Positions 6,969-16,430 of a stretch of DNA of 64,000 nucleotides are shown here, piece after piece. A model generated the notes under the pieces. That model saw nothing but the letters and a program-made list of their open reading frames with translations, was not told the origin of the DNA and ran no database searches. Each line of letters starts with the position of its first letter. Position 1 is the first letter of the stretch. Source of the stretch: Acidiphilium sp. PA (GTDB taxonomy: Bacteria > Pseudomonadota > Alphaproteobacteria > Acetobacterales > Acetobacteraceae); the NCBI RefSeq assembly GCF_026191915.1, contig NZ_JAIMBY010000001.1, forward strand, positions 248,001-312,000. The letters are read 5' to 3'. The position numbers were made by a program, and so were the translations under genes.

Positions 6969-7733
6969 CTACCCCAACGCCGCCAATACCCCGCCCAGCA
7001 TGGCCCTATCTCCCAGCGCCAGCACCTCGCCCGGGCTATCCAGCGTCAGCCGCCGTCCCTGCCAATCCGTCACCGACCCACCCGCCGCCTCGATCACCGG
7101 CACAACCGCCGCCCAATCCCACGGTTTCAGCCCCGCTTCGGCGATCACGTCGATCTGTCCCAGCGCCAGCAGCCCGTAGGCATAGGCATCACCGCCATAG
7201 GTCACCCGCCGGCACGCGGCCGCGAGCCGGCCGAATTTCACATGCTGCGCCGGTTCGAACATCTCCGGCGCCGTGCAGGACAATTCCGCATCCGCCAGCG
7301 CCGTCAGTCTGCGGCACCCCGCACGACCGTGCCGCCCGCTGAACTGCAGCACCCCGCCATCCGCCAGCCAGCGCTCCCCGGTGATCGGCTGATCGATCAG
7401 CCCAAGCACTGGCACGCCCTCGTCGAGCAGCGCGATCAGCGTCGCAAAAATCGGCCGTCCCGTAATGAACGCCCGTGTCCCATCGATCGGATCGACCACC
7501 CAGGTGAAGCGCCCGCGCGCCACCCCGCCCATCTCCTCGCCGATGATCCCAAACGCCGGCGTCCGCTCCGCCAGCACCGCCCGGATCGCGGCCTCGGCAC
7601 CCTGATCCGCCAGCGTCACCGGGCTGTCATCGCTTTTGGTCACCACATCCGGCAGCGCCCGGAAATACCGCCCGATCACCGCCCCCGCCGCATCCGCCGC
7701 CGCCGCAGCGACGGCGGCATACCCATCGCTCAC
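6969..7733 (-). CDS. hisN: Inositol-monophosphatase family, probable histidinol-phosphatase
   Basis: 254-aa Mg2+-dependent phosphatase of the IMPase fold. Motifs in order: GIIGEEMGG (metal Glu, about residue 65), WVVDPIDGTRAFITGRP (DPIDGT metal-binding motif, about 79-95) and GLKPWDWAAVVPVIEAAGG (WDxAA motif, about 200-220). The FITGRP segment, the YG-GDAY-AYGLLALG block and the length resemble alphaproteobacterial HisN (histidinol-phosphate phosphatase of histidine synthesis) more than SuhB or CysQ, but the subgroup call is inference. Its start overlaps the end of the cytochrome c gene by four bases, so the two are co-transcribed. An A/T hairpin repeat follows the stop. Confidence 0.8.
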   Translation of the reverse strand: MSDGYAAVAAAAADAAGAVIGRYFRALPDVVTKSDDSPVTLADQGAEAAIRAVLAERTPAFGIIGEEMGGVARGRFTWVVDPIDGTRAFITGRPIFATLIALLDEGVPVLGLIDQPITGERWLADGGVLQFSGRHGRAGCRRLTALADAELSCTAPEMFEPAQHVKFGRLAAACRRVTYGGDAYAYGLLALGQIDVIAEAGLKPWDWAAVVPVIEAAGGSVTDWQGRRLTLDSPGEVLALGDRAMLGGVLAALG

Positions 7734-8722
7734 TTCAGCGGCGCAGGGCTGGCCGATTGCGCGTTCAGATACGCCACCACATCGGCGCGCACCTGGTTAT
7801 TCTTGATCCCCGGATACGCCATATGCGTCCCCGGAATATCCTTCATCGGATTATACAGCCACTCGTTCAGCTTATGCGGCGTCCATTTGCCATGCGCCGC
7901 CTTCTTCACCGCGCCCGAAAAACTATACCCCGCCTTGGCGAACATCGGTGACCCCACCACGCCGTACAAATTCGGCCCGACGCCGTTGGCCCCGCCACTG
8001 TTGATCGAATGGCACGCCGAGCATTGCTGCTGGAAAAAACTCTCCCCCTTGGCGACCACCGCGCTGGCGAGCAGCGGCTTGATCGAGGGCGCCCCGCTGC
8101 TCAGCCCCGCCGGCGCCGCCGCCGCGGTCGCCGTCGCACCGCCCGCACCCGGCTTGGGCAGCGGAATCGGGTTGGACGACAGCGTCCGCAGATACGCGAT
8201 CGTATCGGCGCGCACCTGGTCGTTCTTGATCCCGGTATAGCCCATCCGCGTGCCCGGCACGTCCTTCTGCGGATCGTCGAGCCATTCGTTCATCTTCTGA
8301 TAGGTCCACACGCCCGACGCCTTCGCCTTCGCGGCCGAGGAGAAATCATACCCCGCCTTGGCGAACATCTTGTCGTTCATCACGCCGTACAAATTCGGCC
8401 CGACCCCGTTCGCCCCGCCCTTGTTCACCGAATGGCAGGCCGAACATTGCTGGGCGACGAAACTGGCCCCCTTGCTGACATCCGCCTTGACGATCAACCC
8501 GTCGATCGAGGGCACCCCACCCCCGGCCGGCGCCGTCGCGGTGGCCGCCGTCGCAATCACCGGCTTCTTCGGCGCGTCCTTGCCGGAAATGATTCCGGCC
8601 GCGTGAGTCGCGATCCAGAACACCAGCCCGGCCGACAGAATGCCGCCAGCGATCTTGTTCAGCAGCAACGGATCACGACGCTTGCCGCCGGTACCGTTCG
8701 CATGGGGGTTTGGCGTATTCAT
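7730..8722 (-). CDS. Membrane-anchored di-heme cytochrome c
   Basis: 330-aa electron carrier. A basic cytoplasmic N terminus and one TM helix (about 22-43, ILSAGLVFWIATHAAG) anchor it. Two tandem class I cytochrome c domains face the periplasm, each with CSACHSVN or CSACHSIN (CxxCH) and a distal Met in PGTRMGYTG or PGTHMAYPG. They are joined by a Pro/Ala/Gly linker. The domains are clear internal repeats (NGVGPNLYGV occurs in both) and resemble mitochondrial-type c of the CycM/c552 group that feeds terminal oxidases. GGAGG precedes the ATG. Partner oxidase is not in the window. Confidence 0.88.
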   Translation of the reverse strand: MNTPNPHANGTGGKRRDPLLLNKIAGGILSAGLVFWIATHAAGIISGKDAPKKPVIATAATATAPAGGGVPSIDGLIVKADVSKGASFVAQQCSACHSVNKGGANGVGPNLYGVMNDKMFAKAGYDFSSAAKAKASGVWTYQKMNEWLDDPQKDVPGTRMGYTGIKNDQVRADTIAYLRTLSSNPIPLPKPGAGGATATAAAAPAGLSSGAPSIKPLLASAVVAKGESFFQQQCSACHSINSGGANGVGPNLYGVVGSPMFAKAGYSFSGAVKKAAHGKWTPHKLNEWLYNPMKDIPGTHMAYPGIKNNQVRADVVAYLNAQSASPAPLK

Positions 8723-8790
8723 AGTCAGGCATCCTCCAGAGCTTTACCGGGGGATGTATAACGATTTAGGAAAGTGCGACAAGCGATAAC

Positions 8791-9564
8791 GTGATCGCAC
8801 GCAGGGAGGCCGCAATTCCATCACCGATCATCCTGATCCCCGCCCGGCTCGGCTCGACTCGCCTGCCCGGCAAACCGCTGGCCGACATCGCCGGCCTGCC
8901 GATGATCGTCCACGTCCTGCGCCGCGCCCAGGCCGCCGCGGTCGGGCCGGTGGTGATCGCCTGCGCCGAACCCGCCATCGCCGCAGCGGTGCGAAAGGCA
9001 GCCGGCATCGCGATCATGACCGATCCCGATCTGCCCAGCGGCTCGGATCGGATCGCCGCGGCCCTCGCCGAATTCGACCCGGCCCGCACGCATGACATCG
9101 TGATCAACCTGCAGGGCGACCTGCCGGGCTTCGACCCCGCCACCCTGCACGACCTGCTCGCCGTGCTCGATAACCCGGGCTTCGACATCGCAACCCTGGT
9201 CGCCCCGATCACCAGCCCGGATGAAGCCGCGGCCGATCAGGTGGTCAAAGCCGCCTGCGGCTTCGAAGCCGGCGACATCGCGCCCGCGCTCTATTTCTCG
9301 CGCCACATCATCCCCTCCGGCGCCGGGCCGCTCTGGCATCATGTCGGCGTCTACGCCTACCGCCGCGCGGCGCTCGAACGCTTCGTCGCCGCCCCGCCCT
9401 CGCCGCTCGAACGGCGCGAGAAACTCGAACAATTGCGCGCCCTCGAACTCGGCCTGCGGATCGGCGCCGCCCGCATCGCCCACGCGCCGTTCGGCGTCGA
9501 CACGCCGGACGATCTGGCCCGCGCCCGCCGCGCACTCGCCGCCAAGGACATCACTGACCCATGA
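8791..9564 (+). CDS. kdsB: 3-deoxy-manno-octulosonate cytidylyltransferase
   Basis: Activates Kdo as CMP-Kdo for the lipopolysaccharide inner core; cytosolic. The N-terminal nucleotide-binding motif IPARLGSTRLPGKPLADI is diagnostic. Also present are TDPDLPSGSDRIAAAL and INLQGDLPGFDP (the usual NxQGDxP), and ASPLERREKLEQLRALELG near the C terminus. 257 aa from the GTG at 8791. A strong GGGAGG at 8804 lies inside the frame and points to an ATT at 8815, so the true start is uncertain. Four-base overlap with pheA downstream. Confidence 0.95.
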   Translation: MIARREAAIPSPIILIPARLGSTRLPGKPLADIAGLPMIVHVLRRAQAAAVGPVVIACAEPAIAAAVRKAAGIAIMTDPDLPSGSDRIAAALAEFDPARTHDIVINLQGDLPGFDPATLHDLLAVLDNPGFDIATLVAPITSPDEAAADQVVKAACGFEAGDIAPALYFSRHIIPSGAGPLWHHVGVYAYRRAALERFVAAPPSPLERREKLEQLRALELGLRIGAARIAHAPFGVDTPDDLARARRALAAKDITDP

Positions 9565-10424
9565 CCGACACCATCGCCTTCCAGGGCGTCCCCGGCGCCT
9601 ATTCCGATCTCGCCTGCCGCACCGCCTTCCCCGGCATGGCGACCCTGCCCTGCCAGACCTTCGAAGCCGCGATCGATGCGGTCCGCTCCGGTGCCGCAAC
9701 CCTCGCCATGCTGCCGACCGAAAACTCCCTGTCCGGCCGCGTGCCGGACATGCACACCCTCCTGCCGGACTCGGGCCTGTCGATCATCGCGGAGCATTTC
9801 CAGCGCGTCGAGCATTGCCTGCTCGGCGTCCCCGGAACCACGCTGGCCGAGGTTCGGAAAATTCACTCCCACGCCGTCGCCCTCGGCCAGATCCGCGCCC
9901 TGGTCCGCGAGCTGGGCGCGCAAACCATCGTCGAGGCCGATACCGCCGGCTCGGCCGAGCTGGTCGCGCGCTGGAACCGGCCGGAAAGCGCCGCCGTCGC
10001 CTCGTCGCTCGCCGCCGAAATCTACGGGCTCGACATCCTCCGCCGCAACGTCGAGGACGCTGCCCACAACACCACCCGTTTCTACGTGATGGCGAAAACC
10101 CCCCGCCTGCCGCCGGTCGAGACCGATAACCTGATCACCAGCTTCGTCTTCCGCGTCCGCAACGTGCCCGCCGCCCTGTTCAAGGCGCTCGGCGGCTTTG
10201 CCACCAACGGCGTCAACATGACCCGGCTGGAAAGCTACATGGTCGGCGGCCAGTTCGCCGCCACCCAGTTCCTCGCCGAAATCGACGGCCACCCCGAACA
10301 GCGCGACGTCCGCCTCGCCCTCGAAGAGCTGAATTTCTTCTCCCGCGAAATCCGCATCCTCGGCGTCTACCCCGCCGCACCCTTCCGCCTGGCCCAGCGC
10401 GCCGCGCAGAGCGGTGCCGAATAA
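9561..10424 (+). CDS. pheA: Prephenate dehydratase
   Basis: Converts prephenate to phenylpyruvate in phenylalanine synthesis. 287 aa, monofunctional, with no chorismate mutase domain. The catalytic PDT domain begins with FQGVPGAYSDLACR, has PTENSLSGRVPD (about 53-64) and ends with the TRF motif (AAHNTTRFYVM, about 165-176). A C-terminal ACT domain (SFVFRVRNVPAALFKALGGFA then GVNMTRLESYM) allows allosteric Phe inhibition. Starts with ATGA overlapping the kdsB stop, so translationally coupled to it. Confidence 0.95.
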   Translation: MTDTIAFQGVPGAYSDLACRTAFPGMATLPCQTFEAAIDAVRSGAATLAMLPTENSLSGRVPDMHTLLPDSGLSIIAEHFQRVEHCLLGVPGTTLAEVRKIHSHAVALGQIRALVRELGAQTIVEADTAGSAELVARWNRPESAAVASSLAAEIYGLDILRRNVEDAAHNTTRFYVMAKTPRLPPVETDNLITSFVFRVRNVPAALFKALGGFATNGVNMTRLESYMVGGQFAATQFLAEIDGHPEQRDVRLALEELNFFSREIRILGVYPAAPFRLAQRAAQSGAE

Positions 10425-10612
10425 AACCTGGCGTTGCACGGAGCATCCGGCGGCGATTCGTTAGATAATGCACCATCATCGTCCCGGACCCGTCGAATTT
10501 CGTTGTGACCCGCGACCGGTTTTGCTAACACTCACGCCGATCGAGGCGCAATAACCGCCTCACGGGGCAGGCATCGGCGCAAAACACAACCGGTGATTGC
10601 CGGGAGAGCGTG

Positions 10613-12403
10613 ATGACCGTGCCGAGCGAGACATTCAACCCGATCAGCGCCCCCGCCGCCGACTGGAGCGATCCGGCGAACTGGTCGGGTGGCGTGGTGC
10701 CGGGCGCCGGCGTCGCCGCCGCCATCGCCGGCACGACCGCCCTGCTCGACCCCGGGGTCACGATCGAGGCGAGCCTCGCCCTCGCCGGCGGTGCCGCGCT
10801 GAGCGGCAACGACGGCGCCGTGGTGCTCGGCTCATCGGCCGCACTCACCCTCTCGGGCAACGGTGCGCTCCTCGCGAACGATTCCGTGGTCAACCAGGGC
10901 GTCATCGCGCTCGGCGCGGCATCGAGCCTCAGCGTCGTGGTCGAGCTCGGCGCGCTCAGCGGCCTCACCGGCGCGGCGCCGCCCAGCTTCGCCAACACCG
11001 GCACCATCGCGCTCGCAACCGGCGCCACGCTCGCCATCACCGGCACCGAATTCGAAAACACCGGTACCCTGGCGCTCGCCGGCGGCACGCTCATGCTCGA
11101 CGGCGGCGCGCTCGCCGGCGGCGGCACCATCGATCTCGCCGATAACGCGCTGGCCTGGCTGGGGGATGGCGTGGCCGACCAGCAAATCAGCTTCGCCGGC
11201 GGCACACTCGCCCTCGCCGATCCGCTGCTCGGGGCCGCGGTCTCGCTCACCGGCTTCACCAGCGGCGATGTCCTGCTGCTGCCGACCCTGGCGGACGCCC
11301 GCATCGCCGAGGCCAACGGCCAGGTCACCATCGAGACCGCGACCGGCGTCGTCGAAGGTAGTTTCGCGCTGGCCGGCACGCCGGCCCTCAGCGTCGTCGC
11401 CTCGGGCAGCGGCAGCGCCCTGGTCATCGCCGCGGCCAGCGCGCCCGCCCCGGGCAACGACCCGCCCTGCTTCGCGCGCGGCACCGCCATCCTCACCCCC
11501 AGCGGCTATCGGCCGGTCGAACAGCTTGCGGTCGGCGATCCGGTGATCACCGCGAGCGGCGGCATCCAGCCGATCGTCTGGGTCGGTCAGCACACGTCGG
11601 ATCTCGCGACCCATCCCGCACCCCACCGGGTGCAGCCCATCCGCATCGCGGCCGGCGCGCTCGCGCACAGCGTGCCGCGCCGTGCCCTGCGGGTCTCGCC
11701 CGATCACGCCATCGCGCTGGACGGCGTGCTGATCCCCGCCAAACTGCTGGTCAACGGCGCCACGATCATCCAGGAACAGGATTGCCTCGCGGTCACCTAT
11801 CACCACATCGAACTGCCCCGCCACGACGTCGTGCTGGCCGAAGCGGCACCCTGCGAAACCTATCTCGACACCGGCAACCGCGCGGGCTTCAGCACCGCAT
11901 CCTCATGGCCGGTGCGGCAGAAACGCTGGGACCGCGATGCCTGCGCGCCGCTGGTCACCGCCGGCGGCCGCTTGCGCCGCAGCCGCGCCGCCCTGCACGA
12001 CCGGGCCTGCGCGCTCGGCTTTACCCCGGCAGCCGCCGCCACGGTCAGTCTCTGGATCGATGGCCGGCCCGCCGCGCGCGATGCCGCCGGGCGCTTCGCC
12101 GTACCGCTGGTGCACGGTGGCCGCGCGGTCATCCGCTCGCACCGCTTCATCCCCGCGCATTTCGATCCTGCCTCGGATGACCGGCGCGAACTCGGCGTCG
12201 CCATCACCGCCCTGCGCGCCGGCCGCCGCCGCTTCAATCCGGACGATCTCGTCCATTCCGGCTTTCACCCCCGCGCCAGCGGCGATACCGCCCGCTGGAC
12301 CGATGGCAACGGCGTGATCCATCTGCCGACCTGTGTGCGATCGATCGCGGTCGACATCGCTGGCCTGCCTCTCGCCTGGCAGCGCCCCGCACCGCCGCAG
12401 TGA
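10613..12403 (+). CDS. Hint-domain (Hedgehog/intein-type) repeat protein
   Basis: 596 aa. Residues about 10-280 are Gly/Ala/Thr-rich imperfect repeats (ANTGTIALATGATL, ENTGTLALAGGTLML) that suggest a parallel beta-helix like adhesin passengers. A Hint domain (PF13403 type) starts at about 285 with PCFARGTAILTPSGYRPVEQL, whose Cys is the presumed nucleophile. VSPDHAIALDGVLIPAK follows (His motif), and then a 180-aa tail found in Acetobacteraceae Hint_2 proteins. No classical signal peptide, so export would be non-classical (type I or unknown). The Hint fold suggests self-cleavage, but no substrate is known. Start at ATG 10613 after CGGGAGAG; a GTG lies directly before it. Confidence 0.8.
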   Translation: MTVPSETFNPISAPAADWSDPANWSGGVVPGAGVAAAIAGTTALLDPGVTIEASLALAGGAALSGNDGAVVLGSSAALTLSGNGALLANDSVVNQGVIALGAASSLSVVVELGALSGLTGAAPPSFANTGTIALATGATLAITGTEFENTGTLALAGGTLMLDGGALAGGGTIDLADNALAWLGDGVADQQISFAGGTLALADPLLGAAVSLTGFTSGDVLLLPTLADARIAEANGQVTIETATGVVEGSFALAGTPALSVVASGSGSALVIAAASAPAPGNDPPCFARGTAILTPSGYRPVEQLAVGDPVITASGGIQPIVWVGQHTSDLATHPAPHRVQPIRIAAGALAHSVPRRALRVSPDHAIALDGVLIPAKLLVNGATIIQEQDCLAVTYHHIELPRHDVVLAEAAPCETYLDTGNRAGFSTASSWPVRQKRWDRDACAPLVTAGGRLRRSRAALHDRACALGFTPAAAATVSLWIDGRPAARDAAGRFAVPLVHGGRAVIRSHRFIPAHFDPASDDRRELGVAITALRAGRRRFNPDDLVHSGFHPRASGDTARWTDGNGVIHLPTCVRSIAVDIAGLPLAWQRPAPPQ

Positions 12404-12490
12404 CAAATCAATGACACTGCGTCACCCCCGGTTGCATCCCGCACCGGGGCATTTCACAAACCGGGCATCGTTCAACATCAAGGATCATCG

Positions 12491-13525
12491 ATGACACGAT
12501 TCCGCCTGGCCCTCGCGCTCGCCGCGTCACTCCTGCCCGCGATCGCCGCCGCCGCCCCGCCGCACTTCGCCGTGACCGGCAGCATCCCGATCGCCGGCCC
12601 GGTGAAATGGGACTATCTGACCACCCAGCCCGGCACCAACTGCCTCTTTGCGGCGGAGGGCGATCGCGTCGTCGTGGTCGATACCGCGACCCGCAAACCC
12701 ATCGCCACCATCGCCCCGATCGACGGCGCCCACGGCATCGCGCTCGCGCCGCGCCTCAATCGCGGCTTCGCAACCGCGGGCATCGCCGGCACGGTCACGA
12801 TGTTCAACCTGAAAACCCTAAAACCCATCAAGACCATCGACGTCGCCCCCGGACCGGACGCCATCGCCTACGACCCCGCGACCGAACGCGTTTTCGTGCC
12901 CAATGAAAAAACCCAGGCGCTGATCGCGATCGATGCCCGCACCGGCAAAATCATCAAGCGCATTCCGTTCCACGCCGATCCCGAATTCATCGTCACCGAT
13001 GGACGCGGCACCGCCTATCTCAACCTCAACTCGGCCGACCAGATCGCGGTGGTGAACACCCGCACCCTCACGATCATCCGGCGGATCGACGTGGCCCCCA
13101 CCTGCCACGGCCCCACCGGTCTCGCGATCGATCGTGCCCGCGAACGGCTGTTCGTCTCCTGCCGCAATCACGCGGTCGATGTCGTCGCGGCGCGCTCCGG
13201 GCGCATCCTGGCAACCCTGCCGATCCCGGCATTTTCCGATGCGATGCGGTTCGACCCCTCACGCAACCTCGCCTTCGCCCCCAGCATCGATGGCACCCTC
13301 ACGGTGATCGGCGCCGCCGGCAAGAGCGGCTATAAAATCGTCCAGACCCTGAAAACCGCGCCCACCGCCCGCACCATGGCGTTCGATCAGGCGACCCAGA
13401 CCGCGTATCTCTCGGCCGCCACCATCGTCAAAACCCTGCCGCCGGCACCGGGCAAAACCTATGGCAGGCCCGTATTCGCACCGGGGAGCTTCCGCATCCT
13501 GATCGTCAGGGCCGAACACCATTGA
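12491..13525 (+). CDS. Exported YncE-like beta-propeller protein
   Basis: 344 aa with a signal peptide (residues 1-22, ending AIAAAAPP). At least five repeats of about 42 residues follow the YVTN/YncE pattern, for example RVVVVDTATRKPIATIAPI, ERVFVPNEKTQALIAIDARTGKIIKRI and QIAVVNTRTLTIIRRIDV. Seven-bladed propellers of this type are periplasmic and bind partners or DNA; no enzyme function is indicated. It is preceded by AAGGATC close to the ATG and stands alone between the Hint protein and hrcA (convergent). Confidence 0.8.
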   Translation: MTRFRLALALAASLLPAIAAAAPPHFAVTGSIPIAGPVKWDYLTTQPGTNCLFAAEGDRVVVVDTATRKPIATIAPIDGAHGIALAPRLNRGFATAGIAGTVTMFNLKTLKPIKTIDVAPGPDAIAYDPATERVFVPNEKTQALIAIDARTGKIIKRIPFHADPEFIVTDGRGTAYLNLNSADQIAVVNTRTLTIIRRIDVAPTCHGPTGLAIDRARERLFVSCRNHAVDVVAARSGRILATLPIPAFSDAMRFDPSRNLAFAPSIDGTLTVIGAAGKSGYKIVQTLKTAPTARTMAFDQATQTAYLSAATIVKTLPPAPGKTYGRPVFAPGSFRILIVRAEHH

Positions 13526-13557
13526 GCCGAACCCAGCGCGTCCGGTGGGCCGCGCTG

Positions 13558-14649
13558 TCAGCCGAGCAGGCGGCCGATGACGCGGGCCGTGTAATCGACC
13601 ACCGGAATGATCTTGCCGTAGTTGATCCGGCTCGGGCCGATCACGCCGATCGCGCCGACGATCCGATCATTCCGGTTGCGCGCCGGGGCGACCACCATCG
13701 ACATGCCGGACGCCCCGAACAGGCCGCTCTCCGCGCCGATGAAAATCCGCACCCCGTCCGATTGTTCGGCCAGTTCCAGCAGTTTCAGCATGGTCTCCTG
13801 CGCCTCGAGCCGCTCGAACAATTGCTGCAGCGCGGCCAGCTTTTCGACCTGGTCGATATCGGCCAGCAACCGCCCCTGGCCGCGCACGATCAACGACCCG
13901 CCGCGCCCCTCGCCCGACCAGGTGGCGAGCCCGGCCTCGACAATGCCGGCCGCGATCGAATCGAGCGCCGAACGGTCCGCGGTCATGTCCGCCGCCACCC
14001 GCCGCCGCAGATCCGCCAACGACAGGCCGGACAATTGCGCGTTCAGATAATTGCTTGCCTCCTGCAACGCCGAAGGCGGCAGGCCGAGCGGCGTCTCGAT
14101 CACCCGGTTCTCGACCTGGCCATCCGCCGAAACCAGCACCACCAGCGCCCGGCCGGAACTCAGCGGCACGAATTCGATATGCTTGATCGCGCCTTCCGAT
14201 TTCGGCGCGAGCACGATCCCCGCCGCCGACGACAGGCCGGACAGCAGGGTGGATGCCTCGGTCAGCGTGTCTTGCACCGACCGGCCGGACTGCGCGAGCG
14301 CCGCCTCGATCCGCTCGCGCTCCTCATCGGACAATTCACCGAAATGCAGCAACCCATCGACGAACAGCCGCAAACCCCGGTCGGTCGGCAGGCGGCCCGC
14401 CGAAATATGCGGCGAGAACAGCAGTCCGGCCTCGGTCAGATCGGCCATGACATTGCGGATCGTCGCCGGCGACAGACCCAGCGGCAGCAGGCGCGATAAT
14501 GTGCGGCTGCCCACCGGCTCACCGGTTTCGACATATTGCTCGACGATTTCGCGCAGCACCGCGGCCGATCGGGCATCGAGCCCGGGTGGCCGCTTGGTCG
14601 GGGCGCCTGACTGAAACGTGCGCGGCGGTCGCGGGGGTGACTGGTCCAT
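13558..14649 (-). CDS. hrcA: Heat-inducible transcription repressor HrcA
   Basis: Repressor of the groE/dnaK-type heat-shock regulon through the CIRCE operator. 363 aa. An N-terminal winged helix ([29 protein letters not shown], then [18 protein letters not shown]) is followed by the HrcA core, with [28 protein letters not shown] and the C-terminal [24 protein letters not shown] block. The frame stays open far upstream, but family alignment and an ATG at 14649 ([10 protein letters not shown]) set the start. It is divergent from rph, a common alphaproteobacterial arrangement. No CIRCE element was seen in the short gap to rph. Confidence 0.95.
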   Translation of the reverse strand: MDQSPPRPPRTFQSGAPTKRPPGLDARSAAVLREIVEQYVETGEPVGSRTLSRLLPLGLSPATIRNVMADLTEAGLLFSPHISAGRLPTDRGLRLFVDGLLHFGELSDEERERIEAALAQSGRSVQDTLTEASTLLSGLSSAAGIVLAPKSEGAIKHIEFVPLSSGRALVVLVSADGQVENRVIETPLGLPPSALQEASNYLNAQLSGLSLADLRRRVAADMTADRSALDSIAAGIVEAGLATWSGEGRGGSLIVRGQGRLLADIDQVEKLAALQQLFERLEAQETMLKLLELAEQSDGVRIFIGAESGLFGASGMSMVVAPARNRNDRIVGAIGVIGPSRINYGKIIPVVDYTARVIGRLLG

Positions 14650-14716
14650 CGGGCAAGAAGAGGCTATCGCGGGGCGAAAATCAAGTAATCGCAGCACCCT
14701 CACCGGAGAGCCTTTC

Positions 14717-15448
14717 ATGAACGCCCCCACACGACCCAGCGGCCGCACGGCCGATGCGCTGCGCCGCGTTGAAATCGTCACCGGCTTCTCCCACCACGCG
14801 GAAGGCTCGGCGCTGATCCGGATGGGCGGCACCGAAGTGCTGTGCACCGCCAGCGTGGAGTCCCGCGTGCCCGGGTTCCTGCGCAACACCGGCCTCGGCT
14901 GGGTGACGGCGGAATACGGCATGCTGCCACGCGCCACCCACACCCGCGGCGACCGTGAAGCCGCACGTGGCAAGCAATCCGGCCGCACCCAGGAAATCCA
15001 GCGCCTGATCGGGCGCAGCCTGCGCGCCGTGGTCGATCGGAAATTGCTCGGCGAAATGAGCATCACCCTCGATTGCGACGTGCTGAACGCCGACGGCGGC
15101 ACCCGCTGCGCCGCCATCACCGGCTCCTACGTCGCCCTCGCGCTCGCCATCAGGAAACTTCAGGCCAACAACGTGCTGAAGGCCAACCCGCTGATCGGCC
15201 AGGTTGCCGCGGTATCCTGCGGTATTTTCGAAGGCAGCCCGGTGCTCGACCTCGACTATGCCGAAGATTCCAACGCCGAGGCGGATGCGAATTTCGTGCT
15301 GACGGCCGCGGGCGGCATCGTTGAAATCCAGGCGACGGCGGAGCAGGCAACCTTCGACGACGCCGCATTCGCCGCCTTGCTCGGCCTCGCCCGCCAGGGC
15401 ACCGCCGCCCTGTTCGCCGCCCAGACCGCGGCCATCGAGACGGCGTGA
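14717..15448 (+). CDS. rph: Ribonuclease PH
   Basis: Phosphorolytic 3'-5' exoribonuclease that trims tRNA 3' ends. 243 aa, the usual length. Motifs: [82 protein letters not shown]. Start at 14717 follows a GGAGAG Shine-Dalgarno. Its TGA overlaps the ATG of rdgB, giving a two-gene unit for RNA and nucleotide housekeeping. Confidence 0.97.
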   Translation: MNAPTRPSGRTADALRRVEIVTGFSHHAEGSALIRMGGTEVLCTASVESRVPGFLRNTGLGWVTAEYGMLPRATHTRGDREAARGKQSGRTQEIQRLIGRSLRAVVDRKLLGEMSITLDCDVLNADGGTRCAAITGSYVALALAIRKLQANNVLKANPLIGQVAAVSCGIFEGSPVLDLDYAEDSNAEADANFVLTAAGGIVEIQATAEQATFDDAAFAALLGLARQGTAALFAAQTAAIETA

Positions 15449-16035
15449 TGCGGCTCGAACGCGGCCAGCGGTTGATCATCGCAACCCACAACCCAGGCAA
15501 ACTCGCGGAGTTCGCCCTGCTGCTGGCACCGTTCGGATTGGACTGCGTCGCATCGAGCGCGCTGGGCCTGCCGGAGCCGGCGGAAACCGCGCCGGATTTC
15601 GCGGGCAATGCACAAATCAAGGCTCTCGAAGCCGCGCGCGCCAGCAATACCTGGGCGCTCGCCGATGATTCCGGCCTGCTGGTCAGTGCCATGGGAAACG
15701 CCCCCGGCGTGCACTCCGCACGCTTCGCCACCAAAGCCGGTGGCTACGATCAGGCGATGGCGCGCATCATCGCGGCGACCCGCACCAACGATCACGCCGC
15801 CTTCGCCTGCGCCATCTGCCTCGCCACACCGGATGGCAAAACCGCAACCTACCTCGGCTACTGCCATGGCCACATCGCCGCCACTCCCCGCGGCGCCAGC
15901 GGCTTCGGCTACGACCCGATCTTCATCCCCGCCGGCGCAACCCAGAGCTTCGGTGAAATGGACAAACCCACAAAAGCCGCCCTCAGCCACCGCGGCCGCG
16001 CCCTCAGGCAGTTCGTAGCGGCGCATTGCGGGTGA
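15448..16035 (+). CDS. rdgB: XTP/dITP diphosphatase (Ham1/RdgB)
   Basis: Hydrolyses dITP, XTP and related non-canonical nucleotides to keep them out of DNA and RNA. 195 aa. Motifs: IIATHNPGKLAEF at the N terminus (substrate loop), ADDSGLLVSAMGNAPGVHSARFA (metal-binding Asp and GxxSAR), SGFGYDPIFIPAG and KAALSHRGRALRQF (C-terminal SHRxxA). ATG at 15448 overlaps the rph stop; a GTG one codon earlier is less likely. A large palindromic repeat starts about 15 bp after the stop. Confidence 0.96.
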   Translation: MRLERGQRLIIATHNPGKLAEFALLLAPFGLDCVASSALGLPEPAETAPDFAGNAQIKALEAARASNTWALADDSGLLVSAMGNAPGVHSARFATKAGGYDQAMARIIAATRTNDHAAFACAICLATPDGKTATYLGYCHGHIAATPRGASGFGYDPIFIPAGATQSFGEMDKPTKAALSHRGRALRQFVAAHCG

Positions 16036-16049
16036 TGCTGGCCGGTGGT

Positions 16050-16416
16050 GGGGGGCGCTTGAAGCAAGCAAGGCGGGGGGCTTTGCCCCCTCGACCCCCA
16101 CTAAGGGCATCTCGGCGCTTACGCGGCCTTCGGCCACGGTCGCCTCGATCCCTTAGAACCCGCTAGTTTTAGGCAAGGGGAGGGCGCTGCCTCGGTGGCT
16201 AAGCTGATCTGGCTTGGGTCGCCTCCCCTTGCCTAAAACTAATGGATTTTAAAGCCCGGCGCGCGTCGCGCGCCTCATCGTATGATAGCGGGCATCTTGC
16301 CCGCGGGGCCTTTAACGGGGTCCAGGGGCGGAGGAGCCGAAGGTTCCAGCGATGCTCTTCATCGCTGGAACGGCTCCGGAGGGAGAGCCCTGGCCTTACT
16401 TGCTTCAGCCGCCCAC
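16050..16416. repeat. Nested GC-rich palindromic repeat (copy A)
   Basis: About 370 bp between rdgB and gltB. The inner inverted repeat is CTAGTTTTAGGCAAGGGGAG with CTCCCCTTGCCTAAAACTA. The outer arms begin GGGGGGCGCTTGAAGCAAGCAAGG and end CCTTACTTGCTTCAGCCGCC. Extra local hairpins are inserted in both halves, for example GGTTCCAGCGATG/CATCGCTGGAAC. Copy B at 34169-34454 has the same inner and outer parts in the opposite orientation. No protein is encoded. A terminator role for rdgB and gltB (convergent) is plausible. Confidence 0.8.
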
Positions 16417-16430
16417 ACCACCGACGGGCA

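Noticed and set aside
6391-7179. Frame running through the hairpin repeat with a KKEA-type stretch
   Set aside because: Phe/Lys-rich words such as FFFVNKKEAKK arise from the T6/A6 hairpin repeat and recur in unrelated frames at each copy.
14650-14716. CIRCE operator or heat-shock promoter between hrcA and rph
   Set aside because: No TTAGCACTC-N9-GAGTGCTAA. A CTTGAT on the minus strand lacks a convincing -10 box at the correct spacing.
14650-15120. N-terminal extension of hrcA to 15120
   Set aside because: Overlaps rph on the other strand entirely, and the family starts at the ATG at 14649.
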